From Selenomonadales bacterium (GTDB lineage: Bacteria > Bacillota > Negativicutes > Sporomusales > UBA7701), in the NCBI GenBank assembly GCA_029975165.1, contig JARKPR010000093.1, forward strand, positions 1 to 62,162: a stretch of 62,162 bases of DNA. The letters run 5' to 3'. The translations under genes and the position numbers were made by a program. The notes under the pieces are model-generated. The model searched no databases. It had not been told where the DNA came from and saw only the letters and a list, made by a program, of their open reading frames with translations. Numbering within the stretch: position 1 is the first letter of the stretch; each line of letters opens with the position of its first letter. Of the stretch, positions 15,733 through 23,564 are shown one piece after another.

Positions 15733-16908
15733 ATGGCCCGTCACCGGCGCGCTCTGCTGCTCGTCATCACCATCTTCTACTGGTTCGCCGCCTACACCTA
15801 CGTGCCCACCCTCGGGCCGTACGCCCAGTCGCTGGGGGCGTCCTACGACATGATCGGCCTCATCCTCGGCTCCTACGGCGCCGTCCAATTCCTGCTGCGC
15901 GTCCCTATCGGCCTCTGCTCCGACGCTTGGGGCCGGCGCAAAATCTTTGTCATCGTCGGCGCCGCCCTGGCGTTGACCAGCGCCCTCGCCATGTGGGCGC
16001 AGCCCAGCGCCTGGCTGCTGCTTGCCGGCCGTTCGCTGGCCGGCGCCGCCGCCGCCGCCTGGGTGGCCTACTCCGTCCTCTTCGCCTCCTACTACCAGCC
16101 GGGTGAAAGCCCCAAAGCCATGGGCTACCTGAACTCCGCCAGCGCCGTAGGCCAGGTGAGCGCCATGTTCCTGGGCGGCCTCGTCGCCGAGTGGTACGGC
16201 CTGGTCGAACCCTTCCTGCTGGCGGCCGCCGGCGGCGCGATCGCCCTCGCCCTCAGCCTGTTTGTCGCCGACGAGGTTTCGCCCCCCAAACCAATCAACG
16301 CCGGCGCCCTGGCCGAAATCGCCCGCGACCGGCCCTTCCTCCGCCTGTGCGGCCTCGGCGTCCTCTTCCAGATCCTCTCCTTCGCCACCATCTTCGGCTT
16401 CTCGCCGCTGGCCGCCAAAGACCTCGGCGCCGGCGGCTTCGAACTCGGCCTCCTCGCCACCATCGCCATCGTGCCCGCCATCGCCGCCTCCGCCCTCAGC
16501 GGCACCTACTTCCGCCGCCGCCTCGGCGAAGCGGGGACGCTCGCCGGCGGCTTCGTCCTCATGGGACTGTCGAGCTTTACCATCCCGCTGTGCAGCAGCC
16601 TGGCCGCCCTCTATCTCTCCCAGATGGCCGGCGGCTTCGGCCGCGGCGCCATCATGTCCCTTTTGATGGGGCTGTGCATCAAAAACTTTCCCCCCGAGAA
16701 GCGGGCCACCGCCATGGGCGTTTACCAGGCGGCCTACGCCTTCGGCATGTTCATCGGTCCGGTGCTGACCGGCCTTATCGCCCGCTGGTTCGACCTCGGC
16801 AGCGGCTTCTTCGTCGTCGGCCTGGCCGGCCTCGCCGGCGCCTGGCTCACCCTGCGCCCTGGCTTCATCGCCGCGTCCGGCTGTGCTGCGTCCGACAAAT
16901 GCTCCTGA
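15733..16908 (+). CDS. Major facilitator superfamily transporter
   Basis: This 391-residue protein has about twelve hydrophobic helices. The MFS loop 2-3 motif R-V-P-I-G-L-C-S-D-A-W-G-R-R-K at about 56-70 marks it as a drug/sugar-type permease. Substrate unknown. A GCGAGGTAC site precedes the ATG. A predicted terminator separates it from namZ, and the following EamA exporter gene starts 25 bp later, suggesting a two-gene export unit. Confidence 0.85.
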   Translation: MARHRRALLLVITIFYWFAAYTYVPTLGPYAQSLGASYDMIGLILGSYGAVQFLLRVPIGLCSDAWGRRKIFVIVGAALALTSALAMWAQPSAWLLLAGRSLAGAAAAAWVAYSVLFASYYQPGESPKAMGYLNSASAVGQVSAMFLGGLVAEWYGLVEPFLLAAAGGAIALALSLFVADEVSPPKPINAGALAEIARDRPFLRLCGLGVLFQILSFATIFGFSPLAAKDLGAGGFELGLLATIAIVPAIAASALSGTYFRRRLGEAGTLAGGFVLMGLSSFTIPLCSSLAALYLSQMAGGFGRGAIMSLLMGLCIKNFPPEKRATAMGVYQAAYAFGMFIGPVLTGLIARWFDLGSGFFVVGLAGLAGAWLTLRPGFIAASGCAASDKCS

Positions 16909-16933
16909 CACCGCCCGCTAAGGAGATGACCGC

Positions 16934-17851
16934 GTGACCGGCACAAGCAAACCCCTCAGCCTGAACACCGTCTACCTCGTCATGCTCCTCGTCCCCCTCT
17001 TCTGGGGAGGGGCCTTCGGCGCCACCAAGCACGTCGTCACCGAGATACCGCCCCTCGCCGCCGCCGCTTGCCGCTTCTTCCTCGCCGGCGTCATCATGAC
17101 TGCCTGGGTCGCCCTGCGCGGCGGCTGGGACTGGTCGCCCGTCCGGCGGCGCTGGCCCGGCCTGCTCATCCTCGCCGCCACCGGCGTCTTCCTCTACAAC
17201 ATCTTCTTCACCGTCGGCATGAAATACACCACCGCCATCAACGCCGCCCTCGTCATCTCCGTCAATCCCGTCACCACCGCGCTCGTCGCCGCCACCCTCC
17301 TCGGCGAGGCGTGGAACTGGCGCTTGGTGGCCGGCTTCATCCTGTCCTTCCTCGGCGTCGTCGCCACCATCACCAAAGGCTCGCTTGCCGTCCTCGCCGC
17401 CCTGTCCTTCTCGTATGGCGACCTCCTGATGGTCGGCGGCGTCGTCAGCTGGACGGTCTACACCAGCGTCGCCAAGCTCGTCGTCAAAGACGTGCCGCCC
17501 CTGCTCGCCACCAGCGTCTCCACCCTGGCCGGGTCGGTCATGCTGCTGGCGGCCTCCCTCATCGAGGGCGGCTGGGCGCGCCTGCCCGCTGCCAGTGCCC
17601 AGACCGCCCTGGAAATGGCCTACCTCATCATCTTCCCCACCGTCCTCGCCTTCTTCCTTTTCAACACCGGCATCAAGCGCATCGGCGCCAGCCGGGCCAG
17701 CGCCTACATAAACCTCACCCCCATCAACGCCATCTGGATTGCCGCCCTCTTCTACGGCGAACAGGTCACCTTCGCGCATATGTCCGGGGCGGTGCTCATC
17801 ATCAGCGGCCTGCTTTTAATTACCGTCTTCAACCAGAGAGGCCGCCCATAG
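16934..17851 (+). CDS. EamA-family (DMT superfamily) transporter
   Basis: The protein is 305 residues with ten predicted helices in two EamA repeats (W-G-G-A-F near the N-terminus, and P-T-V-L-A-F-F-L-F-N-T-G-I-K in repeat two). Members export metabolites or amino acids; this one's substrate is unknown. The GTG start at 16934 follows TAAGGAGATGACCGC. A bidirectional terminator ends the unit. Confidence 0.88.
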   Translation: MTGTSKPLSLNTVYLVMLLVPLFWGGAFGATKHVVTEIPPLAAAACRFFLAGVIMTAWVALRGGWDWSPVRRRWPGLLILAATGVFLYNIFFTVGMKYTTAINAALVISVNPVTTALVAATLLGEAWNWRLVAGFILSFLGVVATITKGSLAVLAALSFSYGDLLMVGGVVSWTVYTSVAKLVVKDVPPLLATSVSTLAGSVMLLAASLIEGGWARLPAASAQTALEMAYLIIFPTVLAFFLFNTGIKRIGASRASAYINLTPINAIWIAALFYGEQVTFAHMSGAVLIISGLLLITVFNQRGRP

Positions 17852-17862
17852 CTCGGAAAAAC

Positions 17863-17889
17863 AAAACCACCGCTGCTGCGGTGGTTTTT
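17863..17889. terminator. Bidirectional rho-independent terminator
   Basis: AAAACCACCGC and GCGGTGGTTTT flank a TGCT loop. It serves the EamA gene on plus and the phosphofructokinase gene on minus. Confidence 0.85.
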
Positions 17890-17892
17890 CGT

Positions 17893-18981
17893 CTACGCCT
17901 CGTCGCCGAAGCATAGCCCGATCGCCCGTCCCATATGCAGGGCGTCGGGCGGCACATTGCTCGGCTGGCCGGCTATCTCCTTGATCGGCACCGTCACGAT
18001 GCGGTTCTTCTGCAGGGCGACCATCGTGCCGGCCTTGCCGGCCAACAGGGCGTCCACCGCGGCCACGCCGTAGCGGGTGGCCAGGATGCGGTCGTACGCC
18101 GTCGGGCTGCCGCCGCGCTGCAAATGGCCCAGCACCGTGCAGCGGGATTCCAGGCCGGTCAGCTCCTCGATCTGGCGGGCCAGCTTCTCGCCCACGCCGC
18201 CGAGGCGGATCTTCTCCGCGCTGCCCTCCACGATCCGGGCCACCGTCACCTCGCCGCCCAGCGGGAAGGCGCCCTCGGCCACCACGACCAGGCTGAACAG
18301 CTTGTTCTGGGCCTTGCGGGCGTAAATCTTCGCCACCACCGCCTCGATCTTGTACGGCACCTCGGGCAGCAAAATGACGTCCGCCCCGCCGGCCATCCCC
18401 GAATGGAGAGCGATCCAGCCGGCATAACGGCCCATCACCTCCAGCAGCATGACGCGGTGATGGGACTCGGCCGTCGTGTGCAGGCGGTCGAGGGCCTCGC
18501 TCGCGCAGGCCACCGCCGTGTCGAAGCCGAACGTCCGCTCCGTCCCCGGAATATCGTTGTCGATCGTCTTCGGCACCGCCACCACCGGCAGGCCGAGCTG
18601 GGTGAACTCGTTGGCGATCCGCAGGCTGCCGTCGCCGCCGATCACCACCAGCGCCTCGATCCCCCGGCTCTTTAGATTGGCCAGCGCCTGCGGCGACATA
18701 TCCTTGTAAATATAGCCGCCGTCGTGGGGTATGGCGTAATTGAAAGGATTATCGCGGTTGGTCGTGCCGAGGATGGTGCCGCCGCGGTGGAGAATGCCGG
18801 ATACATCCCGGTCGACCATCTCGCCGATATCGTTTTCCACCAGGCCGCCGAAGCCGTTCCGCACGCCCCATACCCGGATGCCGCGATTGAAACAGCTGCG
18901 GGCCACGCTGCGGATCACCGCGTTGAGGCCGGGGCAGTCGCCGCCGCCGGTTAGGACGCCTACGTTTTTGAACTGGGTCAT
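17893..18981 (-). CDS. pfkA: 6-phosphofructokinase, group III (G104/K124-type motif combination)
   Basis: The 362-residue enzyme starts with G-G-G-D-C-P-G-L-N-A (12-21). It has G-G-D-G-S at 115-119, the Gly that favours ATP, together with P-K-T-I-D-N-D at 137-143, the Lys usual in pyrophosphate-type and group III enzymes. It phosphorylates fructose 6-phosphate in glycolysis; phosphoryl donor choice cannot be settled from sequence. ATG 18981 has AAAAGGAGCG upstream and a promoter at 19024-19052. It is monocistronic between two terminated transporter units. Confidence 0.92.
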   Translation of the reverse strand: MTQFKNVGVLTGGGDCPGLNAVIRSVARSCFNRGIRVWGVRNGFGGLVENDIGEMVDRDVSGILHRGGTILGTTNRDNPFNYAIPHDGGYIYKDMSPQALANLKSRGIEALVVIGGDGSLRIANEFTQLGLPVVAVPKTIDNDIPGTERTFGFDTAVACASEALDRLHTTAESHHRVMLLEVMGRYAGWIALHSGMAGGADVILLPEVPYKIEAVVAKIYARKAQNKLFSLVVVAEGAFPLGGEVTVARIVEGSAEKIRLGGVGEKLARQIEELTGLESRCTVLGHLQRGGSPTAYDRILATRYGVAAVDALLAGKAGTMVALQKNRIVTVPIKEIAGQPSNVPPDALHMGRAIGLCFGDEA

Positions 18982-19023
18982 GGTATCGCTCCTTTTCGTG
19001 ATAATAAATCACCGTTTGGCAAA

Positions 19024-19052
19024 ATTATATACCACATTCGCCGCCGGGACAA
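19024..19052 (-). promoter_or_regulatory. Sigma-70 promoter for the phosphofructokinase gene
   Basis: On minus, TTGTCC at 19052-19047 and TATAAT at 19029-19024 are separated by 17 bp, about 43 bp before the ATG. Confidence 0.7.
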
Positions 19053-19149
19053 GGACGCCGCATATGGCGGCAGGAGTTGCCGCCCGCGCCGTGGAAAATC
19101 TACCTAGCGGGGAATGTCCGTAACCGACACCTGACAAACCGGAGGCCGC

Positions 19150-20301
19150 ATGACCGAAGAATTCCGTCTCACCTCGCGCAACTTCGTCGCCGTCTGTACC
19201 GCCACCTTCCTTTATTTCGGCTCCTTCTACCTGCTCATGCCTACTTTGCCGCAATACGTCGAATTCCTCGGCGGCTCGCCCGGCCAGATCGGCCTCGTCA
19301 TGGGCGCCTTCAGCCTGGCCGCCGTGCTCGTCCGCCCCCACCTCGGCCGGCTCGCCGACCGCCGCGGCCGCAAGCGCTTCATGCTCTACGGCGCCGGTTT
19401 TTTTACCCTGCTCTTCCCCCTGTACGGCATCCCCCAGCCCCTAGTCTCCCTTTATGGCCTCCGCATCATTCACGGCTTCGCCCACGCTTCCTTCCTCGCC
19501 GCCTCGGCCGCCTACATCGCCGACCTCGCCCCGCCCGCGCGGCGCGGCGAAGTCATCGGCGTCTACGGCACGGCCAACGTCCTCTCCATGGCCCTCTTCC
19601 CCGCCTGGGGCCTCGCCATCATCCAATACACCCACAGCTTCACCGTCCTCTTCGCCTGCTCGACTGCCGCCGCGGCCCTGGCCTTCCTCGCCGTAACGGC
19701 GGCAGGGGAAGTCCCCGCCCCCGACGGCGGCAAACGGCCGGTCAGCCTGCTGGCCGTCGGCCGGCGGCGGGCCGTCCTCATTCCGTCCCTGGCCCTGTTC
19801 GCCGGCGCCACCTCCTACGGCGCCGTCATCGCCTTCCTGCCCGTCTATGCCCCCCAGCGCGGCCTGGCCGACTTCGGCCTCTTCTTCACCGTCTACGCCG
19901 CCGGCACCCTCGCCAGCCGCATCTTCGCCGGCAAACTCTCCGACCGCTGGGGCCGCCGCCGCGTCATCCTGCCCTTCATGCTCCTCCTCGCCGCCGGCGT
20001 CTTCGCCCTGCCGCTGCTCGACAGCCTCCTCCTGCTCGTCCTCATCGCCATCGCCTTCGGCCTCGGCTTCGGCGCCTTCATGCCCACCCTCAACGCCCTC
20101 GTCGTCGACAAGACGCCGCCTGCCGAGCGCGGCAGCGCCCTCGGCTTCTTCACCTCCTTCATGGACATGGGCATCGCCGCCGGCGCGGTCATCCTCGGCA
20201 TGATCGGGGAGAACTGGGGGTTCGCAAATATGTTCACCGCCGCCGGCGTCGTATTACTTGGCGGGATAATAATATTTGCGCTAGGCACTGATAAAAATTA
20301 G
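19150..20301 (+). CDS. Major facilitator superfamily transporter
   Basis: This 383-residue MFS permease has twelve predicted helices, with the loop 2-3 motif H-L-G-R-L-A-D-R-R-G-R-K-R-F at about 64-77 and its second-half counterpart K-L-S-D-R-W-G-R-R. Sequence resembles multidrug or staphyloferrin-type exporters, but the substrate is unknown. The ATG follows CCGGAGGCCGC. It is 31 bp from gluQ, so both may be cotranscribed. Confidence 0.86.
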   Translation: MTEEFRLTSRNFVAVCTATFLYFGSFYLLMPTLPQYVEFLGGSPGQIGLVMGAFSLAAVLVRPHLGRLADRRGRKRFMLYGAGFFTLLFPLYGIPQPLVSLYGLRIIHGFAHASFLAASAAYIADLAPPARRGEVIGVYGTANVLSMALFPAWGLAIIQYTHSFTVLFACSTAAAALAFLAVTAAGEVPAPDGGKRPVSLLAVGRRRAVLIPSLALFAGATSYGAVIAFLPVYAPQRGLADFGLFFTVYAAGTLASRIFAGKLSDRWGRRRVILPFMLLLAAGVFALPLLDSLLLLVLIAIAFGLGFGAFMPTLNALVVDKTPPAERGSALGFFTSFMDMGIAAGAVILGMIGENWGFANMFTAAGVVLLGGIIIFALGTDKN

Positions 20302-20332
20302 TTCGCGAAGCCAAAGCTTCCCAGGAGTTCAT

Positions 20333-21277
20333 ATGACTGACATACGTGGCCGCTTTGCGCCCTCACCGTCAGGCGAAATGCACTTGGGCAACGCCTGGAC
20401 CGCCCTGCTCGCCTGGCTGCAGGTCCGCAGCCGGGGCGGCGCCGTCGTCCTGCGGATCGAAGATCTCGACCCCGACCGCTCCCGCCCGGAATACGCGGCA
20501 CAAATCCTGCGCGACCTCGCCTGGCTCGGCCTCGACTGGGACGAAGGCCCCGACAGCGGCGGCCCCTGCGGCCCCTACCGCCAGGACGAGCGCCGCGGCC
20601 TCTACGCCGCCGCCCTCGACTGCCTCATCGCCCGCGGCCTCGTCTACCCCTGCTGGTGCACCCGCGCCGAGATTCGCGCCGCCGCCTCCGCCCCCCATCC
20701 GGGGGAAGACGAGGGAGCCTACCCCGGCACCTGCCGCCCGGGAAACGGCCGGGTCGCGCCCCCCGGCCGCCGGCCGGCCCTGCGCCTCGCCGTCCCCGAC
20801 GAAACCATCGCCTTTACCGACGGCGTTCACGGCCGCGTCGCCCACAACCTCGCCCACGCCTGCGGCGACTTCGTCGTCCGCCGCGCCGACGGCGTCCACG
20901 CCTACCAGCTGGCCGTCGTCGTCGACGACGCCGCCATGGGCATCACCCACGTCCTAAGAGGCGACGACCTCCTCGCCTCCACCCCCCGCCAGCTTTACCT
21001 CTACCGCCTCCTCGGCCTCACGCCGCCTGCCTTCGCCCACGTCCCCCTCCTCTTAAGCCCCGACGGCCACCGCCTCGCCAAGCGCCAGCGCGGCCTCTCC
21101 CTCGCCGCCCTCCGCGCCCGCGGCGTCGTCGCCACCGCAATCACCGGCTTCCTCGCCCACCGCGCCAACCTCATCCCCGTCCCCGAACCCGTCCGCCCCC
21201 GCGACCTCCTCGCCGCCTTCTCCCTCGCCAAACTGCCGACAGAGCCGGTCGTCGTCCGCGACGAGGACTTTGCATAA
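20333..21277 (+). CDS. gluQ: Glutamyl-Q tRNA(Asp) synthetase
   Basis: The 314-residue protein is a short glutamyl-tRNA-synthetase paralogue without anticodon-binding domain. It has R-F-A-P-S-P-S-G at 7-14, the class I motif H-L-G-N at 17-20 and a zinc site of Cys107, Cys109, Tyr130 and Cys134. The K-M-S-K-S equivalent is R-L-A-K-R-Q near residue 243. GluQ glutamylates queuosine in the wobble position of tRNA(Asp). Length and motifs are standard. Its last six codons plus stop are duplicated immediately downstream (21278-21295). Confidence 0.93.
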   Translation: MTDIRGRFAPSPSGEMHLGNAWTALLAWLQVRSRGGAVVLRIEDLDPDRSRPEYAAQILRDLAWLGLDWDEGPDSGGPCGPYRQDERRGLYAAALDCLIARGLVYPCWCTRAEIRAAASAPHPGEDEGAYPGTCRPGNGRVAPPGRRPALRLAVPDETIAFTDGVHGRVAHNLAHACGDFVVRRADGVHAYQLAVVVDDAAMGITHVLRGDDLLASTPRQLYLYRLLGLTPPAFAHVPLLLSPDGHRLAKRQRGLSLAALRARGVVATAITGFLAHRANLIPVPEPVRPRDLLAAFSLAKLPTEPVVVRDEDFA

Positions 21278-21295
21278 GACGAGGACTTTGCATAA
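21260..21295 (+). repeat. Tandem 18-bp duplication across the gluQ stop codon
   Basis: GACGAGGACTTTGCATAA occurs at 21260-21277 and again at 21278-21295 without a mismatch. The second copy lies between the stop codon and family B repeat B1, so it could be a scar of the repeat's arrival or simple replication slippage. Confidence 0.95.
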
Positions 21296-21299
21296 ACTG

Positions 21300-21521
21300 T
21301 ACCGGCGGAGGCGAGAGTGCCGCGTCCGGCGATTTTGCGGAGGACGTTACGCGCCGTCCGCGAAGCACGCCGTTAACGAGACCGTACGCCCGGCCATGGA
21401 CGGCCGGGCGAGGAGCCATCAGTCATGGAGACTGTTGGCGACGGTACGGTCGGAGTCGGCGCGAGCATACGGCGCGTTCGTCCGGAGCATCGAGCCGGAC
21501 GCGGCACTCTCGCCCCCGGTA
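21300..21521 (+). repeat. Family B fold-back repeat, copy B1
   Basis: The outer arms 21310-21330 and 21494-21514 are a perfect 21-bp inverted repeat. Inside are a hairpin with GGCC stems around ATGGAC and blocks shared with copy B2: TACGCGCCGTCC, GGCCATGGACGGCCG, CGGAGTCGGCGC, TACGGCGCGTTCG. No open frame of note. It fills the space between gluQ and the convergent NlpC/P60 gene. Confidence 0.85.
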
Positions 21522-21544
21522 AAGCGCCAGCGCCAAATCGACAA

Positions 21545-21575
21545 CAAAAAACCCCGGACCCATCGGTCCGGAGCC
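21545..21575 (-). terminator. Terminator of the NlpC/P60 gene (minus strand)
   Basis: On minus, CCGGACC and GGTCCGG flank GATG and are followed by GGTTTTTTG. Confidence 0.8.
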
Positions 21576-21588
21576 TTATATAACCGCT

Positions 21589-22497
21589 CTATCTATACCT
21601 TCTGGCCCCCCAGAACTCCTCGCCGTACGTCCCGGCGGTGAAATCCTCCTCACGCACCGCCGCGCGGCTGTTGGGAGCGTGGATCATCGTATTCCCGCCC
21701 GTATACACGCCCACATGGTGGATGTCGCCCTGGCCGCCGGGGCCGGCGAAAAACAGCAGATCGCCGGGGGCAAGCTCCCCGCGGGCCACCGCCGCCCCGC
21801 CCGCCGCCTGCTCGTCGGCGTCGCGCGGGATGCTTACCCCCTGCGACTGGTACAGGCGGAGGCAGAACCCCGAACAGTCGAACCCCCACGCCGACGTGCC
21901 GCCCCATACATAGCGCAGGCCGGCGAACCGCCGCGCCGCCGCGACCAGCCTCGCCCCGTCGAACGGGGCGGGGGAGAGGGGAGCGGCATCCCGGGCCGCG
22001 AGAAACCCGGTGCCGCCGTCCGGCCGCCACACCGCCAGCAGCGCGCCCTCCGCCGCCAGCAGCGGCAGGCGGGTCTGCCAGCTCAGCTCCATCAGCTTTT
22101 CCCGCCCGGCCGCGTCGGCGTACAGCGCCGCCCGCGGCGCCGTCACGACCACCGCCGGCCCGGCCGCCAGCTCCCTCAGGAACAGCGGCCCGTCGTCCAC
22201 CTGCACGGCCGGCAGCCAGCCGGGGTAGCCGCGCTCGTCCCTGTCCGTCGCCTGGTCCGCCGCCGCCACGCGCAGCCAGTCGCCGTCCCGGTCCAGCACG
22301 GCCACCCGCTCCCCGTACAACAGCTGCGACTCCACCCGGCCCACCAGCCACAGCCGCATTGCCTCATCCATGCCGTCGGCCCACGCCGCCGGCTCGGTCG
22401 CCGCCCCCAGCATCAGCCCGTCGTGGGGCCGCTTCCCGCCCGGCGCCGTCCACAGCATCGCCGCCGCCACATTCACCGCCGCTAAGTTATCACTCAT
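21589..22497 (-). CDS. NlpC/P60-family peptidoglycan endopeptidase (YkfC-like)
   Basis: The 302-residue protein has SH3-like segments in the N-terminal two thirds and a C-terminal NlpC/P60 domain. Its catalytic Cys208 is in G-F-D-C-S-G-F, His261 is in I-H-H-V-G-V-Y, and a third polar residue lies near His273. The architecture matches gamma-D-glutamyl-diamino-acid dipeptidyl-peptidases that trim murein peptides. No signal peptide is visible with the start at ATG 22497, so it is probably cytoplasmic and works in recycling. An upstream in-frame extension would run into repeat A2. GGGGGATCG is a modest ribosome site. Confidence 0.87.
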   Translation of the reverse strand: MSDNLAAVNVAAAMLWTAPGGKRPHDGLMLGAATEPAAWADGMDEAMRLWLVGRVESQLLYGERVAVLDRDGDWLRVAAADQATDRDERGYPGWLPAVQVDDGPLFLRELAAGPAVVVTAPRAALYADAAGREKLMELSWQTRLPLLAAEGALLAVWRPDGGTGFLAARDAAPLSPAPFDGARLVAAARRFAGLRYVWGGTSAWGFDCSGFCLRLYQSQGVSIPRDADEQAAGGAAVARGELAPGDLLFFAGPGGQGDIHHVGVYTGGNTMIHAPNSRAAVREEDFTAGTYGEEFWGARRYR

Positions 22498-22520
22498 ATT
22501 GCGATCCCCCGTATGGCAAG

Positions 22521-22642
22521 CGGGTGCGTAAAAAGCTCCAGATGCAAGGCGTACCGGAGGCTGACACCGGAAGCGTACACGGGACGTACGCTGAGGATGG
22601 CAGCCGAGGAACAACGCCGCAGATGGACTTTTTACACAGCCG
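22521..22642 (-). repeat. Family A fold-back repeat, copy A2 (inverted orientation)
   Basis: The reverse complement closely matches copy A1, including the words for CATCTGCGGCGTTG, CCTCGGCTGCCATCCTCAGC and CCGGTGTCAGCCTCCGGT. Outer arms TGCGTAAAAAG and CTTTTTACACA pair. It lies between the NlpC/P60 gene and the class-A-like hydrolase gene. Confidence 0.85.
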
Positions 22643-22655
22643 CCCCTGTACTCAT

Positions 22656-23447
22656 CTATATCTTATGCATCCAGTCGTACACCGTGCGCGACAGCCTCGC
22701 GATAACCGCCCGGCCGCGGGCCTCGTCCGCCAGGCCGTCGCTCATCACCGCTAGCACATAGTCGCCCCCCGGGCCGTACACAATGCCGGCGTCGTGCTCC
22801 GCCCCCGCCAGCTCGCCCGACTTGCAGGCCACCGCCGTCCCGGCGGGGAGGAGGAGGGGCAGCTTGCAGCGGTCCTCCTGGCGGAGGAGGATGGCCGCCA
22901 TCGCCGCGTCGGCCGCCGGCGCCACGCACTCGCCGCGGTAGATCCTCGTCAATATCGCCGCCACATCGGCCGGCGAAGTATAATTCTCCCGGCCGGCCGC
23001 CGCCGCCGCGAAATCCATCATCTTGCGCCGCAACACTGTCTCGCGGCAGCCCAGAGCCGCCGCCAGCGCGTTCACGCTCGCCATCCCCAGGCGGTCGATG
23101 ACGATATTCGTCGCCGTATTGTCGCTCTCCACGATCATAACCTCGACCAGCTCGCGCCACGTCCGCGCCGTCCCCGGCGGCGCGTGCTCCAGCGCCCCGG
23201 CGCCGCCCACCCTGGCCTCCGGCGGCACCGCCACCCGCTCCTCCAGGTCCAGCTCGCCCCGGCCGGCGCGGCGGAACGCCTCCGCCATGACGAACAATTT
23301 TATCAGGCTCGCCGACCGCAGCGGCCGCGGGTTCAGCAGCCAGCGGCGCCCGTCGGCCAACTCCACCGCCGCCGCTGCGTAAATGCCCTGCTCGCCGGCC
23401 ACCGCCGCCGCCATCACCGCCGCCAGGTCATCGGCCTGTCGCGTCAT
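22656..23447 (-). CDS. Class-A beta-lactamase-like serine hydrolase, apparently cytoplasmic
   Basis: The 263-residue protein has S47-L-I-K50, S108-D-N110 and a K-S-G triad near residue 219, the three serine beta-lactamase motifs. The omega-loop part reads G-R-E-N-Y-T-S-P instead of the usual E-x-x-L-N. No signal peptide is visible from the ATG at 23447, preceded by GGGGTGAT. Such proteins in Firmicutes may be hydrolases or beta-lactamases; without export a penicillin-degrading role is doubtful. It is upstream of and co-directional with an NlpC/P60 endopeptidase gene, suggesting a murein-peptide function. Confidence 0.8.
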   Translation of the reverse strand: MTRQADDLAAVMAAAVAGEQGIYAAAAVELADGRRWLLNPRPLRSASLIKLFVMAEAFRRAGRGELDLEERVAVPPEARVGGAGALEHAPPGTARTWRELVEVMIVESDNTATNIVIDRLGMASVNALAAALGCRETVLRRKMMDFAAAAAGRENYTSPADVAAILTRIYRGECVAPAADAAMAAILLRQEDRCKLPLLLPAGTAVACKSGELAGAEHDAGIVYGPGGDYVLAVMSDGLADEARGRAVIARLSRTVYDWMHKI

Positions 23448-23564
23448 AAAATCACCCCATTCCCTACCGCTGTTTTCGCCGCCGGCGGCCAAAACCCTTG
23501 CAGCGGGTATGGTTTCGCTGCCGGCCGCGCAAATTATCCCTGACGGACGCGAAAGGAGACCGCC

